NCBI RefSeq assembly: GCF_000816845.1
Contig: NZ_CP006877.1
Span: 687,501-751,500 of the forward strand
From: Rhizobium gallicum bv. gallicum R602sp
GTDB lineage: Bacteria; Pseudomonadota; Alphaproteobacteria; Rhizobiales; Rhizobiaceae
DNA length: 64,000 nucleotides
Direction of reading: 5' to 3'
Shown here piece by piece: positions 47,376-57,674 of the stretch. The notes beneath the pieces were generated by a model. That model was not told where the DNA came from. It saw only the letters and a list, made by a program, of their open reading frames with translations, and did not search any database. The stretch's first letter is position 1. Each line of letters opens with the position of its first letter. Both the position numbers and the translations under genes were made by a program.

Positions 47376-48686
47376 ATGAGCATTTTTGGCAGCATGAAGA
47401 CGGCAGTGTCGGGGATGAACGCACAGGCAAACCGCCTGAGCACCGTTGCCGACAACATCGCGAATGCAAATACCACCGGCTACAAGGCTGTCTCGACCGC
47501 CTTCTCCTCTCTCGTCCTGCCGTCCACGGCAGGCAACTACAATTCCGGTGGTGTGCAGACGTCCATCCGTCAGGCTGTTTCCGACCAAGGCGACATCTCC
47601 TACACGACTTCGGGCTACGACCTCGCCATTTCCGGCGACGGCTTTTTCATCGTGCAGGGCGCCGACGGCACGCCGGTCTTGACGCGCGCCGGTGACTTCA
47701 CGAAGGACGACGAAGGCAACCTCGTCAACTCGGCGGGCTTCACGCTGATGGGCTATCCTTATGGTTCGTCCGCTCCGGCCGTCGTCGTCAACGGCTTCGA
47801 CGGCCTCGTTCCGATCAATGTCCTCGGCGACCAGAAACTGGAAGCCGTGCCGACGGCGAATGGTACGTGGACGGGCAACCTCAAGCCATCTTCGCCCATC
47901 GAAACCACTGCGGCAGACCTCCCGAGCGCAAACAACGCAACGGCCACATCCGACACGCAGAAATATTCGATCGTCACCTATGACAAGCTCGGCAGCAAGG
48001 TGATGTACGACATCTACTTCACAAAGGTCCCGGTAACGGCCGTGGCGCCGCTGCCGCCGACTGGCACCGCCTACGAATGGGAAATGGCCGTATTCCGCAA
48101 CGCCGACAAGGCCGCGACTGGCACGAGCTCCTTCCCGTACTCTTCCGCCGCCGTTGACGTGAAGCGGGTATATTTCGACAGTGCAGGGCAGATGCTGACG
48201 GATGCAACGCATACCAGCACCACGGACATCATCGATCCGGTGACGGGTCTCACCATCAATATGAGCCTCGATCTCTCGCAGGTCGGCGACAGTTGGTCCG
48301 GCACCGGTAATGTCGATGGACAGGGCGCAAACTCGCCGGTCGATATCACCATCGACGCCGATGGTGTGGTGTATTCGAAGTACGACGACGGCAGCACCAA
48401 GCCCGTCTTCCAGATCCCGCTCGCAAACGTGCCAAGCCCCGATCTGCTGACGCTGATGTCCGGCAACGTCTACTCAGCGAACGGCAGGTCCGGCGTCACC
48501 GTCACCGGCTTCCCGCAGACGAGTGGCTTCGGCAAGATCCAATCTGGCGCGCTTGAAGGTTCGAACGTCGATATGGCGGGCGAACTCACGGAAATGATCG
48601 AGTCGCAGCGCAGCTATACGGCAAACTCGAAAGTATTCCAGACGGGTTCGGACTTGATGGACGTCCTCGTCAATCTCAAAAGATAA
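47376..48686 (+). CDS. flgE: flagellar hook protein FlgE
   Basis: The 436-residue product is the hook subunit. The N-terminal motif MKTAVSGMNAQANRLSTVAD, NIANANTTGYKAVS and the C-terminal MIESQRSYTANSKVFQTGSD are diagnostic. ATG 47376 follows AAGGAAAACGAGG. It starts the hook-filament junction operon. Confidence 0.96.
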   Translation: MSIFGSMKTAVSGMNAQANRLSTVADNIANANTTGYKAVSTAFSSLVLPSTAGNYNSGGVQTSIRQAVSDQGDISYTTSGYDLAISGDGFFIVQGADGTPVLTRAGDFTKDDEGNLVNSAGFTLMGYPYGSSAPAVVVNGFDGLVPINVLGDQKLEAVPTANGTWTGNLKPSSPIETTAADLPSANNATATSDTQKYSIVTYDKLGSKVMYDIYFTKVPVTAVAPLPPTGTAYEWEMAVFRNADKAATGTSSFPYSSAAVDVKRVYFDSAGQMLTDATHTSTTDIIDPVTGLTINMSLDLSQVGDSWSGTGNVDGQGANSPVDITIDADGVVYSKYDDGSTKPVFQIPLANVPSPDLLTLMSGNVYSANGRSGVTVTGFPQTSGFGKIQSGALEGSNVDMAGELTEMIESQRSYTANSKVFQTGSDLMDVLVNLKR

Positions 48687-48705
48687 GTAAGGTAACGGCT
48701 AAGCC

Positions 48706-50202
48706 ATGTCGCTCACTTCCGCACTTAATACGGCACAGGGCATATTCAACAATACAGGCGCGCAAAGCAGCGTCGTATCGAACAATATCGCCAATGCCGG
48801 CAATAAGGATTATGTGCGTCGGCAGGCGATGCTCACCACCTCCTTGAATGGCGCGCAGGTGGTCAAGATCAACCGTGCGCAGGAGGATGCTCTCCTGCGC
48901 CAATACCTGAAGAGCAATTCTCAAGACAGTGCCCAGCAGACCCTTTTGAACGGCTTGGAAGACATCAAGTCCGTCATCGGCGGCAACGATTACGAGACGG
49001 CGCCCTCCACCTACCTTGCGGTCTTTCGTGACAAGCTTAGCGCGTTCAGAGCCGCACCGAACAGCACGATCGCCGGCCAGGGCGCGATCACGGCGGCGCA
49101 GGACGTCGTGAACTCGCTCAACAATGCGACCAACGCTGTCCAGCAGGTGCGGATGAATGCGGACAAATCGATTGCAAATTCCGTAGAAGAGCTGAATGAG
49201 CTGCTGGCGCAATTCGAAACCGCAAACAACGCCGTCAAGTCTGCCACGTCCGCCGGTGCCGATCCCTCGCAAGCGCTCGACCAGCGCGATGCCTTGCTCA
49301 AGCAGATTTCGGGGATCGTGGGAGTCACGACCGTCACCCGCGATAACAACGACATGGTACTTTATACCTCCGACGGGGTGACGCTCTTCGAGACCATTCC
49401 GCGCGCGGTGACGTTCAAGCCGACCCAGAGCTACGGCGCCTCCACCGACGGCAACGGCGTTTACATCGATGGCGTGGCGCTCGGCAAGGGCTCGGGCGGC
49501 ACGACGTCGGCAAAGGGCAGTCTCCAGGCGCTTCTCCAGCTTCGTGACGAAGTCGCGCCGACGTTCCAATCCCAGCTCGACGAAATCGCCAAGGGTCTCG
49601 TTGCGTTATTTTCGGAAACGAACACGGCCGGAACCAGCACGCTACCGGGTCTCTTTACCTGGACGTTGCCGAGCGGGCTTCCGGGCGGAACGCCGACGAC
49701 GGCCACGATCATCGACGGCATTGCTGGTTCCATCACGGTCAATCCGGCAGTGGTGACCTCGCTGGGCGGCGATCCGATGAAGCTGCGCAACGGTTCGATC
49801 AACGGCGCCGCCTTCGATCAGAATACCGCTGCCAATGGCGGCTACACCGCCCAGCTCGACAAGTTCTACACGGCCATGGGCGCCAAGATGGATTTCGATC
49901 CGGGCGCTGGCGTAATCGGCTTCAACTCGGCGACGGGTATCGACTCGAACGTCAGCATCATGGATTTTTCGTCTAGCTCGATCGGCTGGTTCGAACAGTA
50001 CCGCAGCGACGCGAGCGGTGCCACGGAGAACACGGCGGCAGCGCTTTCGCGATCCGACGAAGCCTATTCCAACGAGACCGGCGTCAACCTGGACGAAGAG
50101 CTGACGCTGCTTCTCGACATCGAACAATCCTACAAGGCGGCGACGAAGATTTTGAACGCCATCGATGAAATGTTGAAGTCATTGCTGGATATAGCGAGTT
50201 AA
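48706..50202 (+). CDS. flgK: hook-filament junction protein FlgK
   Basis: The 498-residue product is the first hook-filament junction protein. It begins MSLTSALNTAQGIFNNTGAQ with VVSNNIANAGNKDYVRR and ends with the EELTLLLDIEQSYKAATKIL helix. It follows flgE by 19 bases. Confidence 0.95.
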   Translation: MSLTSALNTAQGIFNNTGAQSSVVSNNIANAGNKDYVRRQAMLTTSLNGAQVVKINRAQEDALLRQYLKSNSQDSAQQTLLNGLEDIKSVIGGNDYETAPSTYLAVFRDKLSAFRAAPNSTIAGQGAITAAQDVVNSLNNATNAVQQVRMNADKSIANSVEELNELLAQFETANNAVKSATSAGADPSQALDQRDALLKQISGIVGVTTVTRDNNDMVLYTSDGVTLFETIPRAVTFKPTQSYGASTDGNGVYIDGVALGKGSGGTTSAKGSLQALLQLRDEVAPTFQSQLDEIAKGLVALFSETNTAGTSTLPGLFTWTLPSGLPGGTPTTATIIDGIAGSITVNPAVVTSLGGDPMKLRNGSINGAAFDQNTAANGGYTAQLDKFYTAMGAKMDFDPGAGVIGFNSATGIDSNVSIMDFSSSSIGWFEQYRSDASGATENTAAALSRSDEAYSNETGVNLDEELTLLLDIEQSYKAATKILNAIDEMLKSLLDIAS

Positions 50203-50205
50203 GCC

Positions 50206-51252
50206 ATGAAGAGCTCTTTTATTTCTAGTTCAGCCATTCAGAACGCGATGCGATTGACGATCCGCCAGTCGCAGAACCAGATGGTCAAGGCTTCGATTGA
50301 AGCCACCACGAAAACCTACGCCGATATCGGCGTATCGCTCGGCATCGACGCGGCCAAGAGCGTGAACTATGCGCGCGAGCTTGATCGGATCTCCTCGTTC
50401 AAGGACAGCAACTCCACGGTCAATCTTCGTCTCGAAATGTCCCAGAGCGGGTTGGCCGACGTGCAGAAGGCGAGTGATGCGCTGGTCAAGAATCTGACGG
50501 CGCTCAAGGGAAGTCAGGCATCGACCGCCATCACCGTTACTCTCCAGTCCTCGGCGGCGGCACTTTCACAGCTCTTGGACACCGGCAACATGATCACCGG
50601 CGGCGAATACCTGTTTTCCGGTGTCAATACGGACGTTCCGCCACTGACGGATCGCAGCGCGACCGTTGAGGCCGATATCGTCACTGCCCTGAACACATAC
50701 GCGACCGGGCTTTCCAAGCCGGTCAGCGCCTTGACCGCGGCTGAAATCGATACCTTCATGACCAGCACCGTGGAGCCGATGTTCAGCGCTGCGGCATGGA
50801 CGAACCCCGCCACCGGCTGGTCCAAGGCCTCCAATCAGAACATGACGAGCCGGATCAGCAACTCGGAAGTCATCACATCGTCCACCAACGCCAATTCCGA
50901 CGGCATGCGCTACCTCGCAATGGCCACGGTGATGACGAATGCGCTGATCGATCAGGGCCTTGGCACTGATGCCATGGACGCGGTTTCCTCGCGCGCCATC
51001 GGCTATGCGGCGCAGGCGACATCCGGCCTCGTGACGCAACAGAGCCAGCTCGGCCTGTCGCAGGAGCGCGTCGAGAAGGCGAACGACGCTCTCGATGCCC
51101 AGGCTGCCATCATCAACAACAAGGTCGTGGACCTCCAAGGTGTTGACCCTGCAGAAGCTTCGACCCTCGTCAAGACCTTGGAAACGCAGCTGGAGACGGC
51201 TTACACGATCGTATCGAAAATACAGCAGCTGAGCCTCGTGAATTACCTTTGA
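50206..51252 (+). CDS. flgL: hook-filament junction protein FlgL
   Basis: The 348-residue product is the second junction protein. It has flagellin-like ends (IRQSQNQMVKASIEATTKTY at the start; ETQLETAYTIVSKIQQLSLV at the end) and follows flgK after 3 bases. Confidence 0.92.
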   Translation: MKSSFISSSAIQNAMRLTIRQSQNQMVKASIEATTKTYADIGVSLGIDAAKSVNYARELDRISSFKDSNSTVNLRLEMSQSGLADVQKASDALVKNLTALKGSQASTAITVTLQSSAAALSQLLDTGNMITGGEYLFSGVNTDVPPLTDRSATVEADIVTALNTYATGLSKPVSALTAAEIDTFMTSTVEPMFSAAAWTNPATGWSKASNQNMTSRISNSEVITSSTNANSDGMRYLAMATVMTNALIDQGLGTDAMDAVSSRAIGYAAQATSGLVTQQSQLGLSQERVEKANDALDAQAAIINNKVVDLQGVDPAEASTLVKTLETQLETAYTIVSKIQQLSLVNYL

Positions 51253-51288
51253 TGATCAAAGGCGCGCAATACAAAGAAGGATGCATGA

Positions 51289-51636
51289 ATGTATCAATTC
51301 TCTTATGCCGAGGTCATGCAAGACTCGGTGACCGACGCAAAAGAGCGGGAGCGGCAAGTTCTCGACCGGTCTATCGAATTGCTCTCGCTGGCGCGCGACA
51401 AGGAAAAGTACAGCCGGGAATCCGTTGAGGCATTGTTTTACACCCGGCGTGTTTGGGTGAGTTTTATCGAGGATCTCAAGCATCCCGACAATCAGCTCCA
51501 GATCGAGCTGCGGGCCAACCTGATTTCGATCGCAATCTGGATTTTGAAGGAATGCGACAAGATCAGGCGACGCCAATCGAGTAACTATCAAGGCATTATC
51601 GACGTTACCACCATCATCAGGGATGGACTTAAATGA
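51289..51636 (+). CDS. flaF: flagellar biosynthesis regulator FlaF
   Basis: The 115-residue product matches FlaF, which in alphaproteobacteria is needed for flagellin translation or secretion. Typical segments are YEVMQ-like [32 protein letters not shown], and [15 protein letters not shown]. It overlaps flbT by 4 bases. Confidence 0.94.
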   Translation: MYQFSYAEVMQDSVTDAKERERQVLDRSIELLSLARDKEKYSRESVEALFYTRRVWVSFIEDLKHPDNQLQIELRANLISIAIWILKECDKIRRRQSSNYQGIIDVTTIIRDGLK

Positions 51637-52082
51637 AAAGTACACTTCGCATTTCGCTAAAAGCCGGAGAGAGAATCTTCATCAACGGCGCGGTTTTGCG
51701 CGTTGACCGCAAGGTCGCGCTGGAATTCCTGAATGATGTGACGTTTCTTCTTGAAAACCATGTTCTTCAGCCGGAAGACGCCACGACGCCACTGCGCCAG
51801 CTCTACTTCATCGCGCAGATGATCCTGATTAATCCGGAAGGCAAGGAGCAGTCGACGGCAATGTTCCGCAAGTCGATCACCATGCTTTTGACCTGCTTCA
51901 AGAACGAAGAGGTTCTCGCCGAGCTGAAGCGCATCGATGGCCTCGTCTCGACGGGGCGCGCATTCGATGCGCTGAAGGCGATCCGCGCGCTCTACCCGAC
52001 CGAGGACGGCATCTTGAACAACCAGGAAATGCACCCGGCGATGGTCGAGCAAATCCGCAAGGAGATCGCACCATGGCGGTAG
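51633..52082 (+). CDS. flbT: flagellin expression regulator FlbT
   Basis: The 149-residue product matches FlbT, which in Caulobacter binds the flagellin mRNA leader and lowers its stability. It begins with [20 protein letters not shown] and has [20 protein letters not shown]. The conserved flagellin leaders at 36338-39960 are possible targets. It overlaps flgD by 10 bases. Confidence 0.95.
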   Translation: MKSTLRISLKAGERIFINGAVLRVDRKVALEFLNDVTFLLENHVLQPEDATTPLRQLYFIAQMILINPEGKEQSTAMFRKSITMLLTCFKNEEVLAELKRIDGLVSTGRAFDALKAIRALYPTEDGILNNQEMHPAMVEQIRKEIAPWR

Positions 52083-52498
52083 ACGGCGTTTCCAGCGTCG
52101 GCACGACGTCGACCACGCAGACTGCGCAGCAGAAGGCAACGCTCAACTACGACAACTTCCTGCAGTTGCTCATCGCGCAGATGAAGAACCAGGATCCGAC
52201 GGATCCGATGGACGCCAGCGAGCAGATGTCGCAGCTCGCAAGCTTTTCGCAGGTGGAGCAGACGATCCAGACCAACACGAAATTGGACACGCTGCTCGCA
52301 AGCTCCAGCCTCACCCAGGCAGGCAGCTATATCGGCAAGTACATGACCAGCGCCGACGGCACCGTTAAAGGCACCGTCGCCTCGGTCAAGGTGTATTCCG
52401 ACGGAATTATCGCGACGACGACGGACGGGAAGAGTATTCTCGTGCAGGCGGGAATCACTCTCGCGGATGAAGCGCCCGCGTCAGACACGTCGTCGTGA
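52073..52498 (+). CDS. flgD: hook cap protein FlgD (short form)
   Basis: The 141-residue product keeps the N-terminal FlgD domain ([20 protein letters not shown] and [20 protein letters not shown]) but lacks most of the C-terminal Tudor/FnIII part of enteric FlgD (231 residues). This short form is usual in rhizobia. It overlaps flbT by 10 bases. Confidence 0.93.
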   Translation: MAVDGVSSVGTTSTTQTAQQKATLNYDNFLQLLIAQMKNQDPTDPMDASEQMSQLASFSQVEQTIQTNTKLDTLLASSSLTQAGSYIGKYMTSADGTVKGTVASVKVYSDGIIATTTDGKSILVQAGITLADEAPASDTSS

Positions 52499-52569
52499 CC
52501 TGACTTTCAACGCAATAATGGTCCGGCCACTGAGGGGCGGACCGAAAGGCGATATGAGGTTGCCTGACG

Positions 52570-52836
52570 ATGAATGAAGCCGATGCACTCGACCTTTTTC
52601 AGGCGGCCATCTGGACCGTTTTGATCGCAGCCGGCCCTGCGGTCGCTGCTGCCATGATTGTTGGCCTCGTCATCGCACTGATCCAGGCGCTGACGCAGAT
52701 TCAGGAAGCGACGCTCACCTTCGTTCCAAAGATTGTCGCCGTTCTCATTACCGTCGGCATTTCCGCACCGTTCGTCGGTTCCCAGATCTCCATTTTCACC
52801 GACATGGTCTTCTCGCGCATCCAGTCTGGCTTCTGA
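52570..52836 (+). CDS. fliQ: flagellar export gate protein FliQ
   Basis: The 88-residue product has two membrane helices and the FliQ signature GLVIALIQALTQIQEATLTF. A ribosome site GAGG lies upstream of ATG 52570. It is 71 bases after flgD and 88 before flhA. Confidence 0.95.
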   Translation: MNEADALDLFQAAIWTVLIAAGPAVAAAMIVGLVIALIQALTQIQEATLTFVPKIVAVLITVGISAPFVGSQISIFTDMVFSRIQSGF

Positions 52837-52924
52837 GCTACCTTCGCGCAAGCTTCGCCGGTTAATTCTCGATCCGAATTGGGCAGGGCATACCTGCCTC
52901 CTCTCATGAAGAGACGGAATCGAA

Positions 52925-55012
52925 ATGGCGCAACCACCTGCACTCCCCCTTCCGAAATCTGCTCCGAGTCTTCGTGATGTCGGTTTTGCCCTCGGCATCA
53001 TGGTCATCATCTGTGTGCTCTTCCTGCCGATTCCGCCGTTTCTGATCGACTTGGGGCTGGCGTTTTCGATCGCGTTTTCCGTTCTGATCCTGATGGTTGC
53101 CCTCTGGATTCAGAAGCCTCTCGAATTTTCGTCCTTCCCGACCATCCTGCTGATCGCGACCATGACGCGACTGTCGCTGAACATTGCAACGACGCGCGTG
53201 ATCCTTTCGCATGGCAATGAGGGTCATGACGCCGCCGGCGGCGTAATCGCCGGTTTTGCAAGCCTGGTGATGTCCGGCGATTTCGTGATCGGTCTGATCG
53301 TGTTCCTGATCCTGATCACCATCAATTTCATTGTCATCACCAAGGGTGCGACGCGTATCGCTGAAGTCGGCGCGCGTTTCACCCTGGATGCGATCCCCGG
53401 TAAGCAGATGTCGATCGACGCCGATCTTTCCGCGGGCATCATCGACGAGAAGGAAGCGCAGCGCCGCCGTAAGGAGTTGGAGGAGGAAAGCTCGTTCTTC
53501 GGTGCCATGGATGGTGCCTCCAAGTTCGTCCGCGGCGACGCGGTTGCCGGCCTCCTTATTACCTGCATCAATATTTTTGGCGGCATCATCATCGGCTATT
53601 TCCGCCATGACATGCCGATTTCCGAAGCGGCCGACGTTTTCGTCAAGCTCTCGGTCGGCGACGGCCTGGTCGCCCAGATGCCGGCGCTTATCGTTTCCTT
53701 GGCGGCCGGCCTTCTCGTTTCGCGCGGCGGCACCATCGGCTCGACCGACCAGGCCGTCGTCAATCAGCTGAGCGGTTATCCGCGCGCGCTTTCCGTTTCC
53801 GCCGTGCTGATGGCGGTCCTGGGCCTGATGCCCGGCTTGCCGACAGTCCCCTTCCTGTTCCTCGGCGGCCTCATGGCGTTCGGTGCGTGGTTCATTCCGA
53901 GGCAGATAGAAGCAGAGAACAAGGTCCGCCGCGAGCAGGAGGAAAAGAAGGTCGTTCAGACCAAGGAGCTCGAAAAGGACTCGGTCAAATCGGTGCTGCG
54001 CACCTCCGAAATCGAACTCGCGCTCGGCAAGATGGTGTCGACACGCCTCCTCGGCGCACACCAGGAACTCGCCTTCCGGGTCGGCAAGATGCGCAAGAAA
54101 TTTGCAACGCAGTATGGCTTCGTCGTTCCGGAGATCAAGGTCACCGACGATATCAGCATTCCCGAGAAGTCCTACCAGATCCGCATCCACGGCACGACGG
54201 TGGCATCGAACGCGTTGCGTGTCGGCGAAGTGCTGGTCGTCACCGGCTCCGGCCGCAAGCCGCGCATTCCAGGAGACGAAATCCGCGAACCGGCTTTCGG
54301 CATGCCGGCGGTTTCCATTCTTGAGGCTTTCGCCGAGGACTTGAAACGCGAAGGTTTCCAGCCGATCGACAACGTCTCGGTGGTCCTCACCCACATGAGC
54401 GAGGTCATCCGCAACAACTTGCCGCAGCTTCTCTCCTACAAGGACGTGAAGGTTCTCATCGACCGTCTCGATCCCGAATACAAGAAGCTTGCAGACGAGA
54501 TCTGCACCTCGCATATGTCGTATTCGGGCCTGCAGGCCGTCCTCAAGCTGCTGCTTGCCGAGCGCGTCTCGATCCGTAACCTGCATCTGATCCTGGAAGC
54601 CGTGGCCGAGCTCGCGCCGCATGTCCGCAAGACCGAGCAGATCGTCGAGCATGTGCGGATCCGCATGGCACAGCAGCTCTGCGGCGACCTTGCGGACAAT
54701 GGCGTGCTGCGCGTCCTGCGGCTCGGCAGCAAGTGGGACATGGCCTTCCACCAGGCGCTCAAGCGCGACAACAAGGGCGAGGTCGTCGAATTCGACATCG
54801 ACCCGCGCAGCCTTGAGGAGTTCAGCGAGCAGGCAACGAAGGTTATCCGTGAATTCATGGACCGCGGCCTGCCATTCGCCCTTGTCACATCGCCGGAAAC
54901 ACGCTCCTATGTGCGCATGATCATCGAACGGCTGTTCGCCACGCTTCCGGTTCTTTCGCACGTCGAACTGGCCAAGGGCATCGAGATAAAGATTTTGGGC
55001 TCTATTTCATGA
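52925..55012 (+). CDS. flhA: flagellar export gate protein FlhA
   Basis: The 695-residue product is the nonameric export gate. Eight membrane helices fill residues about 20-325, with the FHIPEP-type segment reading [20 protein letters not shown] and the cytoplasmic ring-forming part following ([20 protein letters not shown]). It overlaps fliR by 4 bases. Confidence 0.97.
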   Translation: MAQPPALPLPKSAPSLRDVGFALGIMVIICVLFLPIPPFLIDLGLAFSIAFSVLILMVALWIQKPLEFSSFPTILLIATMTRLSLNIATTRVILSHGNEGHDAAGGVIAGFASLVMSGDFVIGLIVFLILITINFIVITKGATRIAEVGARFTLDAIPGKQMSIDADLSAGIIDEKEAQRRRKELEEESSFFGAMDGASKFVRGDAVAGLLITCINIFGGIIIGYFRHDMPISEAADVFVKLSVGDGLVAQMPALIVSLAAGLLVSRGGTIGSTDQAVVNQLSGYPRALSVSAVLMAVLGLMPGLPTVPFLFLGGLMAFGAWFIPRQIEAENKVRREQEEKKVVQTKELEKDSVKSVLRTSEIELALGKMVSTRLLGAHQELAFRVGKMRKKFATQYGFVVPEIKVTDDISIPEKSYQIRIHGTTVASNALRVGEVLVVTGSGRKPRIPGDEIREPAFGMPAVSILEAFAEDLKREGFQPIDNVSVVLTHMSEVIRNNLPQLLSYKDVKVLIDRLDPEYKKLADEICTSHMSYSGLQAVLKLLLAERVSIRNLHLILEAVAELAPHVRKTEQIVEHVRIRMAQQLCGDLADNGVLRVLRLGSKWDMAFHQALKRDNKGEVVEFDIDPRSLEEFSEQATKVIREFMDRGLPFALVTSPETRSYVRMIIERLFATLPVLSHVELAKGIEIKILGSIS

Positions 55013-55761
55013 TTTCCGACCCGCAAGGGACTGTTCTGGCGCTCTTCCTGGTTTTCTGCCGGATCGGCGGCTGTGTCCTTGCAATGCCAGGCTTTTCCTC
55101 CGCGCGCGTGCCGGAACTGCTGAGGGTCTTTGTGGCCGGCGGCCTTTCGATCGCCATGCTGCCGGTTCTTTGGGATACGGTTTATCCGGCCGTCAGCAAT
55201 ACGGGCGCGACCTATATCGGGCTCATCGTCAGCGAATCACTAATCGGCGTCATGTACGGCTTGCTGGCGCGGCTCTACACGCTGGGCTTCCAATTCGCCG
55301 CCAGCATCATCGCCATGATGGTCGGATACACCTCGCCGGGTGCGGCAGATGTCATCGAGGATTCGGTGGAAACAAGTCTCTCCGGTTTCATCACCTTTGC
55401 CGGAATGATGATCCTCTTCATGATGGACTTCCATCATGTCGTGTTCCGGGCGCTGATCGATTCCTACACGACGATGCCCTTCGGCGGCATTGCCGATATG
55501 CGCGCCAATCTGATTTCGCTCACCGATACGCTACAATCGACGACCTACATCATGCTCCGGCTCGCAAGCCCGTTCCTCATCTACAGCATGATGTTCAACG
55601 TCTCGATCGGCTTCATCAACAAGCTGGCGCCGCAGATTCCCGTGTACTTCATCTCGACGCCCTACATGCTGCTTGGCGGCTTGTTCCTGTTCTATTTCTC
55701 GGTTGCTGCCTTGATCAGCCAGTATGCACAATCTTTCCCAAGCGTGTTTATCGGAAGATAG
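55009..55761 (+). CDS. fliR: flagellar export gate protein FliR
   Basis: The 250-residue product has about six helices and the FliR pattern [20 protein letters not shown] at the N-terminus. It completes the FliPQR-FlhAB gate. It overlaps flhA by 4 bases and the FliJ-like gene follows after 3 bases. Confidence 0.96.
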   Translation: MISDPQGTVLALFLVFCRIGGCVLAMPGFSSARVPELLRVFVAGGLSIAMLPVLWDTVYPAVSNTGATYIGLIVSESLIGVMYGLLARLYTLGFQFAASIIAMMVGYTSPGAADVIEDSVETSLSGFITFAGMMILFMMDFHHVVFRALIDSYTTMPFGGIADMRANLISLTDTLQSTTYIMLRLASPFLIYSMMFNVSIGFINKLAPQIPVYFISTPYMLLGGLFLFYFSVAALISQYAQSFPSVFIGR

Positions 55762-55764
55762 CGA

Positions 55765-56178
55765 ATGGCCGAGAAGACCCGTTCGGAAAAACTGAAGCGG
55801 CTCGTCGCAGTCCAGCGGCATCTGGAGCAGATGGCGGAATACGACCTTGCCGAAACGAGCCGCCAGCGCGCCGAGGTCAACCAGTCGATCGACAATGTCG
55901 TCATGGCGCTCGGCTCCATGGATCCGGTCCATCGTGCGTTTTCGCAAAGCTATGCCGACCGGTTCGAGCGGCTGAGCACCAAGGACAAGCAGCTGACCGG
56001 CATGCAGCAGCTGCACGAGATGCGTCTGCAGCGCGAGCGGGCCAAGGGCGACCGGCTGGAAGAGGGCATGAAGGAAGCCCTTGAAGCCGAACGGCGCGAG
56101 GCCGATGACAACGCGGTCTACGATGTCATCGATCAGAAATTTGCAACACCAGCCTCCAGCAAGCTTCAAAAACCATAA
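55765..56178 (+). CDS. FliJ-like coiled-coil protein
   Basis: The 137-residue product is a near-continuous charged helix hairpin, the size and character of FliJ (about 147 residues), which activates the FliI ATPase and contacts FlhA. It begins MAEKTRSEKLKRLVAVQRHL and has RLSTKDKQLTGMQQLHEMRL. FliJ proteins have low sequence conservation, so the call rests on length, coiled-coil pattern and position after fliR. It is translationally close to fliR (3 bases). Confidence 0.6.
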   Translation: MAEKTRSEKLKRLVAVQRHLEQMAEYDLAETSRQRAEVNQSIDNVVMALGSMDPVHRAFSQSYADRFERLSTKDKQLTGMQQLHEMRLQRERAKGDRLEEGMKEALEAERREADDNAVYDVIDQKFATPASSKLQKP

Positions 56179-56209
56179 TCCCTACAACTTAACTTAGAGG
56201 ATTGTGACA

Positions 56210-56764
56210 TTGGCTATTTCACCCCCGAGTGATCTGGTCCTGGATGTTGTCAAAGCCGCCGACCCGATGGAGGTTCAGGTGGCCCAGGAGAAATTGAAAG
56301 CGAGCCGCGCGGCGTTTCGGGCAACGGGGCTTGCCGAGAACGGCGATGGCTTTTCTGCCAAGGTCGACGTGCTTGATGGCGCCACCGGCCTCGACAACGT
56401 CAAGAATCGCGCCAAGTCTGAAGAGATTCCGGAAACCTACCGGAAGTTCGAGGCAATGGTGCTTCAGAATTTCATCAAGAACATGCTGCCGAGCGACAGT
56501 GAACAGGTCTACGGCAAGGGCGCAACGGGCGACATCTGGAAGGGCATGATGGCCGAGCAACTCGGCAACGTCATCTCCGAAGGTGACGGCGTCGGCATAG
56601 CCAAGCAGATGTATAACGAGGCGCTTCGCAAGAAGGAAGGCGCCATCGTGAACGCGTCGGCGGACCAGGATGACCGGAAGGTCGCCTTTAGCATGATCGA
56701 CGAATTCCAGCGCAAGACATTCGGCACGCCAACGGCGGATGCCAAGATCAATAATGAAGCATAA
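56210..56764 (+). CDS. flgJ: rod-binding protein FlgJ (N-terminal domain only)
   Basis: The 184-residue product has the rod-binding domain of FlgJ (YRKFEAMVLQNFIKNMLPSD, GDIWKGMMAEQLGNVISEGD) as its core but no C-terminal glucosaminidase domain. It acts as rod cap and scaffold; peptidoglycan opening falls to the separate transglycosylase at 45728. I chose TTG 56210 (GAGG 9 bases upstream) over GTG 56204. Confidence 0.9.
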   Translation: MAISPPSDLVLDVVKAADPMEVQVAQEKLKASRAAFRATGLAENGDGFSAKVDVLDGATGLDNVKNRAKSEEIPETYRKFEAMVLQNFIKNMLPSDSEQVYGKGATGDIWKGMMAEQLGNVISEGDGVGIAKQMYNEALRKKEGAIVNASADQDDRKVAFSMIDEFQRKTFGTPTADAKINNEA

Positions 56765-56775
56765 CCGAGGATAAA

Positions 56776-57147
56776 ATGGAAATCATCTCGAATGAATATC
56801 GTATCAAGTCGGTCCTCGGCCGCCTGGAAATGATCATTGACAACGAGAACACGCGGATTGGCAGCGACCCGCAGTTCGATCTCAAGGTCTCGAACGCACA
56901 TAAGAGCCGCTGCCTCTATGAGCTGTCGATGCTCTTCCGCGATACGGACCCGGCCGAGCTTGCTGCGTCGCATCTGGAGCAGCTTCACGGGCTGAAGCAG
57001 AAGCTGACGCTGAACGCCCGGCGCGTTGAGGCACATCTCGAAGCCGTTCGTGCGGTTGCCGACCTGTTGAAGAATGCCGTTCAGGATGCGGATGCCGACG
57101 GCACCTATTCCCAGGAACAGTTCGTCGCGCGTGATGCCGGATGGTGA
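56776..57147 (+). CDS. FlgN-like export chaperone candidate
   Basis: The 123-residue, all-helical product fits the length and pattern of FlgN, the chaperone of FlgK and FlgL. It has RLEMIIDNENTRIG at the start, a KS..L.EL segment, and an end reading NARRVEAHLEAVRAVADLL then DADGTYSQ. It follows flgJ by 11 bases and overlaps the next gene by 7. FlgN proteins are poorly conserved, so the call is by pattern and context. Confidence 0.5.
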   Translation: MEIISNEYRIKSVLGRLEMIIDNENTRIGSDPQFDLKVSNAHKSRCLYELSMLFRDTDPAELAASHLEQLHGLKQKLTLNARRVEAHLEAVRAVADLLKNAVQDADADGTYSQEQFVARDAGW

Positions 57148-57674
57148 AGCTCGTCCTGACAGGCATCTGGGTTTGCGCCATCACGCTTGCTTCGGTCTAT
57201 TTCTCCGTGAAGCTGGCGACAGCGCCGGCCCCGCCGGCTGATGATTCGAAGCAGAGCCAGCTTGAGCTTGTGAAGGGCGAGACAATCACCGTACCGATTA
57301 TCGGCGACGGCGCGGTGACTGGTTACTTCCTCGGCCGCGTGTCCTTCATGATGAACAAGGACACCGTGAAGGGTATGACCCTGCCGCTTAGCGAAATGAC
57401 CACCGACGAGCTTTTCACTCTGCTCGTCGGCAATAAGATGGTCGATATCAGCAAGCTGAAATCCTTCGACCCGCAGGCCTTCCGCGACGCGATCAAGAAA
57501 GGCATGAACGAGAAACTCGGCGGCGAATACGTTTCAGAGGTCATGCTGGAGCAGCTCGACTACCTTTCCAAGGAAGACGTGAAGGCCAATGCCTCAGGCC
57601 AACAAAAGAAAACGGCCGATCCGGTCAAGATCATCGAGCCGCCGCCACCTGAAGCGGCGAGCGCTGCCCACTAG
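57141..57674 (+). CDS. FliL-like membrane protein at the end of the flagellar operon
   Basis: The 177-residue product has one N-terminal membrane helix (residues about 5-27), a periplasmic domain with ETITVPIIGDGAVTGYFLGR, and a helical region (FRDAIKKGMNEKLGGEYVSE, then VMLEQLDYLSKED) that recalls FliL. A Pro-rich tail ends it. FliL proper is at 32758, so this would be a second, divergent member; the role is unknown. Its 3' end overlaps the convergent oxidoreductase gene by 44 bases. Confidence 0.7.
   Translation: MVKLVLTGIWVCAITLASVYFSVKLATAPAPPADDSKQSQLELVKGETITVPIIGDGAVTGYFLGRVSFMMNKDTVKGMTLPLSEMTTDELFTLLVGNKMVDISKLKSFDPQAFRDAIKKGMNEKLGGEYVSEVMLEQLDYLSKEDVKANASGQQKKTADPVKIIEPPPPEAASAAH

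Noticed and set aside
52904..54961. Long minus-strand frame opposite flhA (about 685 codons)
   Set aside because: Antisense artefact; the plus strand encodes a full FlhA.
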